From contig CAJTLG010000003.1 in NCBI GenBank assembly GCA_910577395.1, forward strand, positions 62,001 to 126,000: DNA of 64,000 nt, given 5' to 3'. Shown piece after piece: positions 35,076 through 44,031 of this stretch; the stretch's first letter is position 1; each line of letters begins with the position of its first letter. The position numbers and the translations under genes are program-made. Below the pieces are notes generated by a model, which was not told where the DNA came from, made no database searches, and worked only from the letters and a program-made list of their open reading frames with translations. This stretch comes from an uncultured Vampirovibrio sp. (GTDB taxonomy: Bacteria; Cyanobacteriota; Vampirovibrionia; Gastranaerophilales; Gastranaerophilaceae).

Positions 35076-36167
35076 ATGTCAGGCAATCTGCCAAAAATAG
35101 CAAATATTGCAGTAGGAAATGTATCTTCAAGATTAATAAGTGCACAATCTGAAAAAACGGATTTGGAAAAAGAAAAAACATCCGTCGCTAAAAGCGGGGA
35201 TGAAAATTGTTATGTAGATATGGAAACCTCAGAACTTTCTAATGCAATAGAAAATATTGAAGAAGAGCTTTCTTTTATTCAAAAGCAAATGGAAAGCATC
35301 GAAGAGGCTATTAATTCTAATGCAAAATTGAAAGAAAAATATGAAGAAGAATATATGACGATAAAATCAAAAATAGAGGATGCTAAAAGTAAGCTCGAAA
35401 CTGCCTCTACAGAAGAAATGCAAAGATTTTACCAAACAAGAATTTTTACTCTCGGGCAGTCTTTAAACCTTATAGGCGTGCAGATTGATGCTGTAAACGG
35501 TATGATTGAAACAAAAAATGAAACCGGGCAAGCCTTGCAAAAATCCTATAAAAATGCATATACAAACTATCAAAATGCCGCAAATGCTTATAATATAAAA
35601 AATCAAAATACAGGCGTGCTAAATTCCGCCCCTGTTTCTTCGTATGCGGCGGCATCAGGCGGAATAAACTCTGTTAGTGAACTTGGTGTTTCAAATACGG
35701 ATAACTCCGTTGCATCCACCTATGCAGCAGCAGCCGGCACAAATGTAAGCGATAGAATGTTGAATGCTATGAAAAATTGGGAAGGCTGCATACTTACGGC
35801 TTATAAATGCCCTGCAGGCGTGTGGACAATAGGTTACGGCCATACCGGTAACATTAAGCCCGGGCAGAAAATATCTCAGCAGCAGGCAGAAAATCTGTTG
35901 AAACAGGATTTAGCAAAATTTGAAAATGCAGTCACATCCAAAGCAAATTCTATGGGACTAAACCTTACACAGGGGCAGTATGATTCGCTTGTAAGTTTTG
36001 CATACAATCTTGGCCCCGGTAAATTACCCGGTATTATGCAGCTATTGAAAAACGGTGATATTGACGGGGCTGCAAATAAGATGAAACAATATTGTCACGC
36101 AGGCGGTAAAAAACTCTCCGGCCTTGTTTCACGCAGAAATACAGAGGCAAGCTGGCTGTACACTTAA
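35076..36167 (+). CDS. Coiled-coil protein with C-terminal GH24 lysozyme domain
   Basis: 363 residues from ATG 35076 (AAGGAAGG 5 nt upstream). Residues about 20-160 form a long heptad-rich coiled coil. A Ser/Ala/Asn-rich linker follows, then a T4/RrrD-type GH24 domain from about 222: the catalytic Glu in WEGCILTAYKCPAG, WTIGYGHTG, YDSLVSFAYNLG and LVSRRNTEA. It should cleave peptidoglycan. There is no signal peptide, so export must be non-Sec or holin-like, or it acts on flagellar or cell-wall remodelling. No phage genes are nearby. It shares a terminator with the convergent trpB. Confidence 0.9.
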   Translation: MSGNLPKIANIAVGNVSSRLISAQSEKTDLEKEKTSVAKSGDENCYVDMETSELSNAIENIEEELSFIQKQMESIEEAINSNAKLKEKYEEEYMTIKSKIEDAKSKLETASTEEMQRFYQTRIFTLGQSLNLIGVQIDAVNGMIETKNETGQALQKSYKNAYTNYQNAANAYNIKNQNTGVLNSAPVSSYAAASGGINSVSELGVSNTDNSVASTYAAAAGTNVSDRMLNAMKNWEGCILTAYKCPAGVWTIGYGHTGNIKPGQKISQQQAENLLKQDLAKFENAVTSKANSMGLNLTQGQYDSLVSFAYNLGPGKLPGIMQLLKNGDIDGAANKMKQYCHAGGKKLSGLVSRRNTEASWLYT

Positions 36168-36192
36168 CCGGAACGACCGGTTAAGCCTTTTT
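36163..36192. terminator. Bidirectional terminator between lysozyme and trpB
   Basis: 9-bp stem CTTAACCGG / CCGGTTAAG with a 5-nt loop, then CCTTTTT. It overlaps both stop codons. Confidence 0.8.
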
Positions 36193-37383
36193 CGGGTAAT
36201 GTTTTAATACAAAATCTATATCTTTATCACCTCTGCCTGAAAGGTTTATAAGCAATTTTTTTCCTCTGTTTTCCCCGGCGATTTTTATTGCGTATGCAAC
36301 AGCATGAGAGCTTTCTAAAGCAGGGATAATTCCTTCGGTTCTTGATAATTTATAAAAAGCTTCAATAGCTTCATTATCATTGATTGTTTTGTATTCAACC
36401 CGTCCTGTATCTTTTAAATAGCAATGCTTTGGCCCGACACCCGGATAATCTAGGCCACTTGCAACGCTGTAGGCATCTGCCACCGTATTATCCGGGTTTT
36501 GCAGCAGCAGACACTTAAATCCATGGAGTATTCCTTCCCTGCCATAGGTTAATGATGCGGCATTTTCGCCTATTTTTTCACCTTTACCAAGGGGCTCAAC
36601 CCCGTATAATTTAACTCCTTTGTCTTCAATAAACCCGTCAAACATCCCTATAGCATTAGACCCGCCGCCAACACACGCTATTACGCAATCAGGCAGCCCT
36701 CCTGTCATAGTTATAAATTGTTCTCTGGCCTCTTTTCCGATTACTGATTGAAAATATTCTACAATTGTGGGGAACGGGTGCGGCCCTACAACGGAACCTA
36801 TAGTGTAAAGGGCGGTTTTATATTCATTCTGATAGGCTTCAAAGGCTGCATCCACAGCTTCTTTTAGGGTCATTTGCCCTGAATGTACTGATATAACATT
36901 GGCACCAAGGATTTTCATCCTGTTTACATTGGGCAGTGCTTTTTGGATATCTGTTTCACCCATATAAATATCGCACTCTAATCCTAATAAGGCCGCTGCG
37001 GTTGCAATTGCAACCCCGTGCTGTCCGGCACCCGTTTCTGCTATAACTTTCTTTTTACCGATTTTTTTGGCAAGCAATGCCTCACCTAGACTGTGATTGA
37101 TTTTGTGTGCCCCGGTGTGGTTTAAATCTTCACGTTTTAAATATATTTCACAATCGTATTCTTTAGATAAATTTTTTGCAAAATAAACAGGTGTCGGGCG
37201 GCAGCTGAAATGTTCAAATAAATCTTTTAGTTCTTCTTGAAATTTTTCATCGTTTTTAAGTTTTAAAAATTGTGAATATATGCTGTCAAATTCGGCTTTT
37301 AATTCTTCGCTTATATATTGACCGCCATAAATTCCAAAGTAGCCTTCATTTTCCTGAGCCTTATTTTTCATATATGTTTCCAT
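36181..37383 (-). CDS. trpB: Tryptophan synthase beta subunit
   Basis: 400 residues. The PLP lysine is K94 in TGAHKINHSLGEAL (N to H after HKIN is a mild variant). E.TGAGQHGVA, the GGGSNA phosphate loop and SGRGDKD are present. TrpB condenses indole and serine. It follows trpR after 5 bp, with no trpA, trpC or other trp genes in the window, as in organisms that salvage indole; TrpA may of course be elsewhere. Confidence 0.96.
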   Translation of the reverse strand: METYMKNKAQENEGYFGIYGGQYISEELKAEFDSIYSQFLKLKNDEKFQEELKDLFEHFSCRPTPVYFAKNLSKEYDCEIYLKREDLNHTGAHKINHSLGEALLAKKIGKKKVIAETGAGQHGVAIATAAALLGLECDIYMGETDIQKALPNVNRMKILGANVISVHSGQMTLKEAVDAAFEAYQNEYKTALYTIGSVVGPHPFPTIVEYFQSVIGKEAREQFITMTGGLPDCVIACVGGGSNAIGMFDGFIEDKGVKLYGVEPLGKGEKIGENAASLTYGREGILHGFKCLLLQNPDNTVADAYSVASGLDYPGVGPKHCYLKDTGRVEYKTINDNEAIEAFYKLSRTEGIIPALESSHAVAYAIKIAGENRGKKLLINLSGRGDKDIDFVLKHYPKKA

Positions 37384-37388
37384 AAGAT

Positions 37389-37652
37389 TTATCCTTTCTG
37401 TAAATATTTTGTACTAACGGCATTTTTGTCGTTGATAATTTGTGAGCCGCGTGTTATTTTGCACAGGCTTACATTAAGTGTTTTTGCAATTTCACGCTGA
37501 GTATAACCTTCATTTAGCATTTTTAAAATACGCCATCGTTTGGATAAATCAATAAGCTCTGATTGTGAAAGTATTTCTTGTAAAAAACTGCAAATCTCTT
37601 TATCGGTTTTTAGTTGCCTTATTGTTTGTGAAATTTCAAGAATTGTATCCAT
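37389..37652 (-). CDS. trpR: Trp repressor family protein (TrpR/YerC type)
   Basis: 87 residues from ATG 37652 (MDTILEISQ). LSQSELIDLSKRWRILKML and the helix-turn-helix GYTQREIAKTLNVSLCKITRGS are the TrpR signature. An upstream in-frame ATG lies within the promoter/operator repeats and is rejected. It lies 5 bp before trpB, so it should regulate its own operon in response to tryptophan. Whether the tryptophan pocket is kept needs a structural model. Confidence 0.88.
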   Translation of the reverse strand: MDTILEISQTIRQLKTDKEICSFLQEILSQSELIDLSKRWRILKMLNEGYTQREIAKTLNVSLCKITRGSQIINDKNAVSTKYLQKG

Positions 37653-37664
37653 AAGTTTCTGTTC

Positions 37665-37727
37665 TTTTGTTTCTGTCAATAGAAACATGATAATATATTT
37701 TTTTGTTTCTGTCAATAGAAACATGAT
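37665..37727 (-). promoter_or_regulatory. trpR-trpB promoter with two identical palindromic operators
   Basis: An exact 27-bp direct repeat (37665-37691 and 37701-37727) contains the 18-bp palindrome GTTTCTGTCAATAGAAAC. On the minus strand the second copy supplies the -35 TTGACA (37715-37710), with TATCAT at 37692-37687 after 17 bp. The first copy covers the expected start site. This layout suits autorepression by TrpR. Confidence 0.7.
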
Positions 37728-37803
37728 TTCAAACAGATAATCATCATATTTTTTATGATAAAATATTGTTCGCCAAAATAAAACTGTGGATGAGGAAATT
37801 AGG

Positions 37804-38670
37804 ATGAACAATGAATTTCAAACAAAAAGACGCAAAGCTATTTTAAAGAATTTTGTTGAACACCCGTTGTTTCAAAATTTTATATTAGGGGTGATTATTT
37901 TTAATTCAATTCTGCTTGGGGTTATGACTTATCCTGATATAATGAAAAACTTTTCCGGGCCTCTTCATATTATGTCAAATATTTGTGTCGGTATTTTTAC
38001 GGTAGAAATAGTTTTAAGATTAATGGTTTACGGTAAAAATTTCTTTCAAAACGGTTGGAATAATTTTGATTTTATAATAGTTGCAATATCCCTTGTGCCA
38101 ACAGGCGGCGCGTTTTCATCTTTCCGTGTGTTCAGAATTTTAAGAACGCTAAGGGCTTTAAGGCTTATATCCCAGCTTGAAAGACTTCGCGTTATTGTGC
38201 AGGCAATAATCGTATCTATACCAAATGTTGCCTGGGCCTCCGTGCTTTTGCTTGTGATTTTTTATATTTTTGCAATTATGGGTACCACACTTTTTGCCGC
38301 CGATTTTTATGATTGGTTTGGTACAATCGGGAAAAGCATGTATACTCTGTTCCAGGTAATGACACTTGAAAGCTGGTCTATGGGTATAGCACGTCCCGTT
38401 ATTGCCATACATCCGTTTGCCTGGATGTATTTTGTATCTTTTATCCTTGTTTCATCTTTTATTGTGATGAATGTTATAGTGGGTGTTGTGGTTAATGCTA
38501 TAAGTGAAATCAGTGCAGATATTAAAAAACAAAAAGAAACACAAAATATAATATCGTCAAACAACGATTTAAAAACAGAGCTTGCAAAACTTAAAAGGCA
38601 GATTGCGCTTGTTGAAACACTTATAGAAAATGAAGATGCACGTACAAGTGCCGTAAAAATTGCAAAATAG
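37804..38670 (+). CDS. Voltage-gated sodium channel (NaChBac/BacNav type)
   Basis: 288 residues from ATG 37804 (GAGGA 8 nt upstream), the usual BacNav length. One 6-helix domain: the S4 helix FRVFRILRTLRALRLISQLERLR has arginines every third residue, and the selectivity filter TLESWSMG in the pore loop matches the Na+-selective TLESWS. After S6 a C-terminal coiled coil (TELAKLKRQIALVETLIE) would hold the tetramer. BacNav channels link membrane potential to motility and chemotaxis in some bacteria. Confidence 0.95.
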   Translation: MNNEFQTKRRKAILKNFVEHPLFQNFILGVIIFNSILLGVMTYPDIMKNFSGPLHIMSNICVGIFTVEIVLRLMVYGKNFFQNGWNNFDFIIVAISLVPTGGAFSSFRVFRILRTLRALRLISQLERLRVIVQAIIVSIPNVAWASVLLLVIFYIFAIMGTTLFAADFYDWFGTIGKSMYTLFQVMTLESWSMGIARPVIAIHPFAWMYFVSFILVSSFIVMNVIVGVVVNAISEISADIKKQKETQNIISSNNDLKTELAKLKRQIALVETLIENEDARTSAVKIAK

Positions 38671-38725
38671 GCATGCTTGTGGGAAAATTGCTGCTGTAAA
38701 ATACCTGTTAACAAAGGAAATAAAA

Positions 38726-39595
38726 ATGGATAATATATTAAGAATTGCAATTCCAAATAAGGGAAGACTTTCAACTAAAATATACGAGCTTTTAAATGCG
38801 GCAGGGCTTTCTTTTGAAAGTAAAGATGAAAGATGTTTGCAAATAAAGGCGCAAAACGGCAAATGCCAGATAATCTTTGTGCGCACCCAGGATATCCCGA
38901 GGTTTCTTGATGCTAAAGTTGCAGATATCGGGTTTACCGGCCTTGATGTGGTAACAGAGGAAGGTTTTGACCTTGATGTAATAAAAAGATTTGATTTTGG
39001 TTATTGTGATATGGTGGTTGCTGTAAAAGACACCGATAAATATGAAAAAACAGAAGATTTACCCCAATGTATCAATGTTGCAACATCTTTTCCCAACATT
39101 GCAAAAGAATACTTTAAATCCAAGGGCAAAACAGCAAAAGTTATAGAGGTATCAGGTGCGGTTGAAATTACCCCTAATCTTGGGCTTTCAGATGTTGTTG
39201 TGGATATAACTTCAACCGGTTCTACATTAAAATCAAACAATCTTAAAATTATTGATAAAATTATGGATTCAAGCTGTGTCATTGTTCAAAGGAAAAATCT
39301 GGATAATTCTAAAATCGAACAAATAAACAGTCTGCTTTTAGCGCTAAATGCGGTTTTAGATGCTAAAGAAAAGAAATATTTAATGGTGCATGTGCCAAAA
39401 GAAAAAGTGGATGAGATAAAAACATTCCTGCCGGGGCTTTCTTCTCCGACGGTTACAACGCTTTGGGGGGATGATAAAAATGTGGTTGTTCATGTTGTTG
39501 TGGATAAAGATAAAATCTATGACAGCATAAATAAACTGAAAGCTATTGGCGGACAAGGTATTCTGATTTTGACCGTTGACCAAATGGTACAATAG
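38726..39595 (+). CDS. hisG: ATP phosphoribosyltransferase (long form)
   Basis: 289 residues from ATG 38726 (AAAGGAAA 7 nt upstream). IAIPNKGRLS, VADIGFTGLDV and the PRPP loop DVVVDITSTGSTL are present, and the C-terminal regulatory ACT-like domain (from about 215) makes it the long form inhibited by histidine. It catalyses the first step of histidine synthesis. No other his genes are in the window. mazG follows 19 bp later. Confidence 0.95.
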   Translation: MDNILRIAIPNKGRLSTKIYELLNAAGLSFESKDERCLQIKAQNGKCQIIFVRTQDIPRFLDAKVADIGFTGLDVVTEEGFDLDVIKRFDFGYCDMVVAVKDTDKYEKTEDLPQCINVATSFPNIAKEYFKSKGKTAKVIEVSGAVEITPNLGLSDVVVDITSTGSTLKSNNLKIIDKIMDSSCVIVQRKNLDNSKIEQINSLLLALNAVLDAKEKKYLMVHVPKEKVDEIKTFLPGLSSPTVTTLWGDDKNVVVHVVVDKDKIYDSINKLKAIGGQGILILTVDQMVQ

Positions 39596-39614
39596 CTGCA
39601 ACAAGAGGTGCATT

Positions 39615-40391
39615 ATGAGTGAAATTGCAACGGAAGAAATTAAAAAGCTCCTTCAAACAATGAAAATTCTCCGCGGGGAAAACGGATGCGGCTGGGACAG
39701 GGCTCAGACCCATTCCACAATCAGACAGAATATGCTTGAAGAAGCGTATGAAGCTGTGGATGCAATAGATTCCGATGATATGAAACATCTTAAAGAAGAA
39801 CTTGGCGATGTACTTTTACAGGTAGTTTTACATTCTCAAATTGCTGATGATAACGGGTGTTTTACATTTGAAGATGTGGCACGCGGTATAAATGAAAAGC
39901 TTATCCACAGGCACCCGCACGTTTTTGGGGATGTTAAGGTTAAAAATACGGAAGAGATATTATCAAACTGGGATAAGTTAAAAAAGGAAGAAAAACCCCA
40001 CAGGAAAAGTGTTTTGGACGGTGTTTCAAAGGCGCAATCCGCACTTATGACGGCGCAAAAATTATCTAAAAAAGCAGTCAAAGTTGGGTTTGAATGGCCG
40101 GATGAAAAAAGCCTGATTGATTGTATTAAATCTGAAATTCGTGAATTTAGCCATGCAAAAACCCAAGATGACAAAGAGCTTGAATTCGGGGATATTCTTT
40201 TTGCGCTTGTAAATTTAGCACGCTGGAATAAGCTGGATGCGGAACAGTGCCTTATTAAAGCAAATAAAAAGTTTGAAACAAGATTTAGGAAAATGGAAGA
40301 AATTGCCCCAAAAGCCTTGGAAGAACTTTCGTTTAAAGAATGGGATGACCTTTGGAAACAGGCTAAAACCATTACCAATAGTGAATATTAG
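39615..40391 (+). CDS. mazG: Nucleoside triphosphate pyrophosphohydrolase MazG
   Basis: 258 residues with the two MazG repeats of the full-length form: LEEAYEAVDAI plus EELGDVLLQVVLHSQIA, and EIREFSHA plus ELEFGDILFALVNLARW, giving the EExxE and ExxD metal-binding sets. CGWDRAQTHSTIRQNMLEE is the usual opening. It removes aberrant or excess NTPs. AAGAGGTG lies before the ATG. Confidence 0.95.
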   Translation: MSEIATEEIKKLLQTMKILRGENGCGWDRAQTHSTIRQNMLEEAYEAVDAIDSDDMKHLKEELGDVLLQVVLHSQIADDNGCFTFEDVARGINEKLIHRHPHVFGDVKVKNTEEILSNWDKLKKEEKPHRKSVLDGVSKAQSALMTAQKLSKKAVKVGFEWPDEKSLIDCIKSEIREFSHAKTQDDKELEFGDILFALVNLARWNKLDAEQCLIKANKKFETRFRKMEEIAPKALEELSFKEWDDLWKQAKTITNSEY

Positions 40392-40407
40392 CGATTTTAA
40401 ACAATAA

Positions 40408-41157
40408 TTATGCCATACAATTTAATTTTTTACCGGTGTTTGTTTTAGGGCTGCCTTGACGGACTTTTGACGGTATTGTAATAATCTTACCTTTGATTAC
40501 ATCTAAGTTCAGTTTTAGATTTTTTAATCTTTCAGCTGTTTCTTCAACACTTTCTTCTGTTGCAACAATTACAGAGCCGCTTATTTTTTCAATGGAACTT
40601 AAATCTTTAATTTTTGATTTTTCATCAAGAACCAAATCTCCGCCTACATATTTTATTCCGCCTGTATTTTCAAGTGCACTGTGTCTTAAATTGAGGCTGT
40701 TTTTTATAACGGCCACATCTTCAATTAATTCATTTTCATCTATTCCGATATCAGCGTAATCCCATTTTGTACTTGGAAATATGTATTCATTTAAAATCAT
40801 TTTACCGTTGATACAGTATTTTGCATATTCACCTATATTGTGAACAGGTTTTGGGACAAAATAATCTTCGCTTTCAGAGGTTTTTCTATAATATGCTGCT
40901 TTGGTGGATTTTTTATCATTTTCAATAGCGGTTGCAAGGTCTTCTTTATACATACCTATGGAATTCATAATTTCTTCAGTTGTCTTTCCTTTGATGAAAA
41001 CCTTTGCTTCTTCAAGTTTAAATGGTATTGATTTGCTGCCATAACCTTTATTCCGAGACTTTTGTTTGATTTGTGCATCAGGCGTCTTATTTTGTATTAA
41101 TGTTTTGGCTTTTCTTCCGGTAAATGAATATCCGAAAATACCGTTAAATCTAATCAA
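40408..41157 (-). CDS. Hypothetical protein with FTGR motif
   Basis: 249 residues, not recognised. The start is TTG 41157, with AAAGGA about 8 nt upstream. The short hydrophobic-aromatic opening (MIRFNGIFGYSFTGRKAK) recalls the PAFTGK opening of the gene at 29275. The middle is charged; the C-terminal part (about 160-230, LRHSALENTGGIKYVGGDLVL, NLKLNLDVIKGKIITIPS) shows a leucine-rich, repeat-like rhythm. No catalytic motif. Function unknown. Confidence 0.65.
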   Translation of the reverse strand: MIRFNGIFGYSFTGRKAKTLIQNKTPDAQIKQKSRNKGYGSKSIPFKLEEAKVFIKGKTTEEIMNSIGMYKEDLATAIENDKKSTKAAYYRKTSESEDYFVPKPVHNIGEYAKYCINGKMILNEYIFPSTKWDYADIGIDENELIEDVAVIKNSLNLRHSALENTGGIKYVGGDLVLDEKSKIKDLSSIEKISGSVIVATEESVEETAERLKNLKLNLDVIKGKIITIPSKVRQGSPKTNTGKKLNCMA

Positions 41158-41246
41158 AACAAAATTCCTTTCTCTTTTGTGTAATGCGGTATAAGTATAA
41201 AACAGAAAGAAAAAGGAATTTGCTATTTTTTAATTAAGGATAAATT

Positions 41247-41978
41247 TTATTTTACAAAGAATGAGGCATCAACACTTGCGCGAAATTTTATAGTGCCTCC
41301 TTCAGTCGGCACTTCACCGGCTGCCTCATCCATTTCCATAGCATTTCCTGCCGATTTTAGGCTCATCATATATCTTGGCTGGTTATAATTATTTGTGCTG
41401 CATTGGGCATTTATATTTTTTACACCCAAAATGCTTGTGCCAAGAGCGCCTGCAGCAGCTTCTGCTTTTGCTTTTGCAAGACCTGAAGCTTGTCTTATAA
41501 GTTTGTTGCAGGTTTCCTCATTTGTATCAAGGGAATAAGACAAGTTTGAAACAACATTTGCACCGTTGCTTAATGCTGCAGATATTATTTTTCCTAATTT
41601 TGAAATGTCTTTGACAGTTACTTCGTATGAATTTTTTGCCGTATATTGTATGAAAATTCTTGTGCCGTCTTTGTATCGATATTCAGGGTTTACGTTAAAT
41701 GCAAGTGTTTTAACATTCTCTCCTTTTGTTGCATCTAAGAGCTTTTTTACAGCCTGAATAGAGGCATTTGCAGCCTGTTTATTGGTTTCTGTTACTTTTG
41801 TTATATCCTTATCAGATGTTTCAACACTTAATGTAATTTTTGCCATATTTGGGGTTGTTTCTTCAGAAGCTTCCGAAAATACTGAAATATAACCTTTTTC
41901 AATTTCTGCTCCGTTACCTGCTCCTACAGTAAATGCAAGCATTGAGCCTAAAATAATTGTGCTTAAAACTTTTTTCAT
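41247..41978 (-). CDS. SIMPL domain (DUF541) exported protein
   Basis: 243 residues. A signal peptide (about 1-22) precedes a SIMPL/DUF541 domain with ITLSVETSDKDITKVTETN, VKTLAFNVNPEYRYKDGTR, YEVTVKDISKLGKIISAAL and AKAKAEAAAGALG. Family members are periplasmic or surface proteins of unclear function. AGGAGG lies before the ATG. It begins 15 bp after ligA and is probably co-transcribed. Confidence 0.9.
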   Translation of the reverse strand: MKKVLSTIILGSMLAFTVGAGNGAEIEKGYISVFSEASEETTPNMAKITLSVETSDKDITKVTETNKQAANASIQAVKKLLDATKGENVKTLAFNVNPEYRYKDGTRIFIQYTAKNSYEVTVKDISKLGKIISAALSNGANVVSNLSYSLDTNEETCNKLIRQASGLAKAKAEAAAGALGTSILGVKNINAQCSTNNYNQPRYMMSLKSAGNAMEMDEAAGEVPTEGGTIKFRASVDASFFVK

Positions 41979-41992
41979 ATGTTTAATCCTCC

Positions 41993-44008
41993 TTAATTTA
42001 TCATTTCTTTAAATTCTTCTTCATTTAAAACAGTAATACCCAAAGCCTTTGCCTTGTCAAGCTTGGACCCGGGGTTTTCCCCTGCAATTACATAATCCGT
42101 ATTTTTGCTTACAGAAGAAGGGGTTTTGGCGCCTAAAGATTTTAAAATTTCCTGTGCCTTATCCCGTGAAAATTCAACAAGAGTGCCTGTTATCACAAAA
42201 GATTTTCCCTTTAATTTCAAGTTATCACTTATTGTATAAGTATTAACAGGCTTAACACCAAGCTTCAAGCCTCTTTCAATAGTTTTAATATTATTTTTAT
42301 CGTGGAAAAATTCATAAATATTTCGTGCCATTTTTTCCCCGATACCGTCAATTCCTGCTAAATCCTCTACAGTAGCAGCTTTCATCTCGTCAATTGTTTT
42401 AAAATACTGGCACAGGATATCGGCACTTTCTTTCCCTACAAGCCTTATCCCAAGGGCGTTTATAAATTTGTTTAGCTTGCAGTTTTTGCTCATCTCAAGT
42501 GCATTTATTAAATTTGTTGCGGATTTTTCCTTAATTAAATCAAGTTTCATAAAATCAAACAGTGTAAGTGTATATAAATCTGCCCAGGTTTTTACCATAC
42601 CTCTGTCTATAAGCTGCGCTATAATCCCCTCGCCAAATCCTTCTATATCCATAGCGTATTTAGATACAAAATATTCTATCTTCCCCTTTAAAACATCAGG
42701 ACAAATGGAGTTTGGGCACCAAAGGCCTACTTCATTTTCTTTTTCAATTAGTTTAAAATCACAGCAGGGGCAGCATTCTGGCATTTTAAAAGGTTTTGAT
42801 TTATCTGTTTTTTCTGCTTTTAGCACTTTTGGGATAATTTCAGCAGCTTTTTTAACAAGAACTCTGTCACCTTCCATAATATCAAGCCTTTTGATTTCAT
42901 CAAAATTATAAAGGCTTGCACGCCCTACAACACTTCCTGCAAGGTTTACAGGCTCAAGTATTGCAACAGGTGTAATAACACCTGTCCTCCCCACCTGAAA
43001 AGCCACCTCTTTAAGGTTTGTCCAAACGGCCTCGGGGGGAAATTTATACGCTGTTGCCCATTTTGGCACGCGTGATGTAAATCCAAGCTCATTTTGACTG
43101 TGGATATCATCCACCTTGATTACAACGCCGTCTGTTGCAAAATCAAGCCCCTTGCGCACTTCATCAATTTTTTTAATGCACCCGATAGCACCTTCTATCC
43201 CTTTAACAACAGTTATTTTATTTGTTTTAAACCCTAATTCTTTCAATTTTTTCATAGTTTGGGAGTGAGATTTTGGCGCATTTTTGCCCTCAAATATTCC
43301 GCCATATATCCAGATTGATAAATCTCTTTGGGCGGTTATTTTAGGGTCTAATTGCCTAATAGAGCCTGCTGCTGCGTTTCTTGGGTTTGCAAAGGTTTTT
43401 TGTCCGTTTTCTTCTTGTTTCTGGTTTAATTTTTCAAATGATGAAACCGGCATATAAATTTCACCTCTTACTTCAACATCCACAGGTTCAAAAAGTTTTA
43501 AGGGTATGCTTTTTATGGCTTTCAGGTTATTTGTAATATCCTCCCCGATAAGCCCGTCACCCCTTGTTAACCCCTGTACAAAACTTCCGTTTTTATATGT
43601 AAGCGCCACCGCAAGCCCGTCAATTTTATATTCGCACGCAAGCGGTATATCAATATCTTTAGTATTTTCAACAGTACCAAAAAGGCTCATCTGCCCTGTT
43701 GCCGGGTTCAAATCTTTTAAAACTCTTTCGTACCATTTTTTTAATTCATTTTCATCATTGGAATTTTCAAGCGAATAAAGCCTGTTTTTATGCGGGACAG
43801 CCTCAAATTTTTCACTTATGCCTCCCACCCTTTGTGTCGGGGAATCGGGTGTTATAAGCTCCGGGTGTTCTTTTTCAAGGGTTTCAAGCTCCCTAAATAA
43901 TTTATCGTACTCATAATCCTCTAATTTTGGATTATCCTCTACATAGTAAAGATAACTGTTCAGCTCAATTTCTTTACGTAGTTTTTCGATTTTTTCTTGT
44001 ATATCCAT
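41993..44008 (-). CDS. ligA: NAD+-dependent DNA ligase
   Basis: 671 residues from ATG 44008 (MDIQEKIEKLRKEI), the usual length; the longer frame is rejected. The adenylation lysine is in YKIDGLAVAL. The OB fold, a four-cysteine zinc site (PECCPCCDF, WCPNSICPD), HhH motifs and a C-terminal BRCT domain (KGKSFVITGTL) follow. It seals nicks in replication and repair. A TATAAT lies 12 nt upstream and overlaps the divergent gene's -10 box. Confidence 0.97.
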   Translation of the reverse strand: MDIQEKIEKLRKEIELNSYLYYVEDNPKLEDYEYDKLFRELETLEKEHPELITPDSPTQRVGGISEKFEAVPHKNRLYSLENSNDENELKKWYERVLKDLNPATGQMSLFGTVENTKDIDIPLACEYKIDGLAVALTYKNGSFVQGLTRGDGLIGEDITNNLKAIKSIPLKLFEPVDVEVRGEIYMPVSSFEKLNQKQEENGQKTFANPRNAAAGSIRQLDPKITAQRDLSIWIYGGIFEGKNAPKSHSQTMKKLKELGFKTNKITVVKGIEGAIGCIKKIDEVRKGLDFATDGVVIKVDDIHSQNELGFTSRVPKWATAYKFPPEAVWTNLKEVAFQVGRTGVITPVAILEPVNLAGSVVGRASLYNFDEIKRLDIMEGDRVLVKKAAEIIPKVLKAEKTDKSKPFKMPECCPCCDFKLIEKENEVGLWCPNSICPDVLKGKIEYFVSKYAMDIEGFGEGIIAQLIDRGMVKTWADLYTLTLFDFMKLDLIKEKSATNLINALEMSKNCKLNKFINALGIRLVGKESADILCQYFKTIDEMKAATVEDLAGIDGIGEKMARNIYEFFHDKNNIKTIERGLKLGVKPVNTYTISDNLKLKGKSFVITGTLVEFSRDKAQEILKSLGAKTPSSVSKNTDYVIAGENPGSKLDKAKALGITVLNEEEFKEMIN

Positions 44009-44019
44009 ATCAAATATTT

Positions 44020-44026
44020 TATTATA
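44020..44026. promoter_or_regulatory. Overlapping divergent -10 boxes (ligA and decarboxylase)
   Basis: The 7-bp sequence TATTATA reads TATTAT (44020-44025) on plus, 6 nt before ATG 44032, and TATAAT (44026-44021) on minus, 12 nt before the ligA ATG. Both genes start 23 bp apart with no room for separate promoters. Confidence 0.5.
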
Positions 44027-44031
44027 AAAGG

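Noticed and set aside
35076..36167. Prophage remnant around the lysozyme
   Set aside because: Neighbours on both sides are housekeeping genes and no capsid, tail, integrase or holin gene is present.
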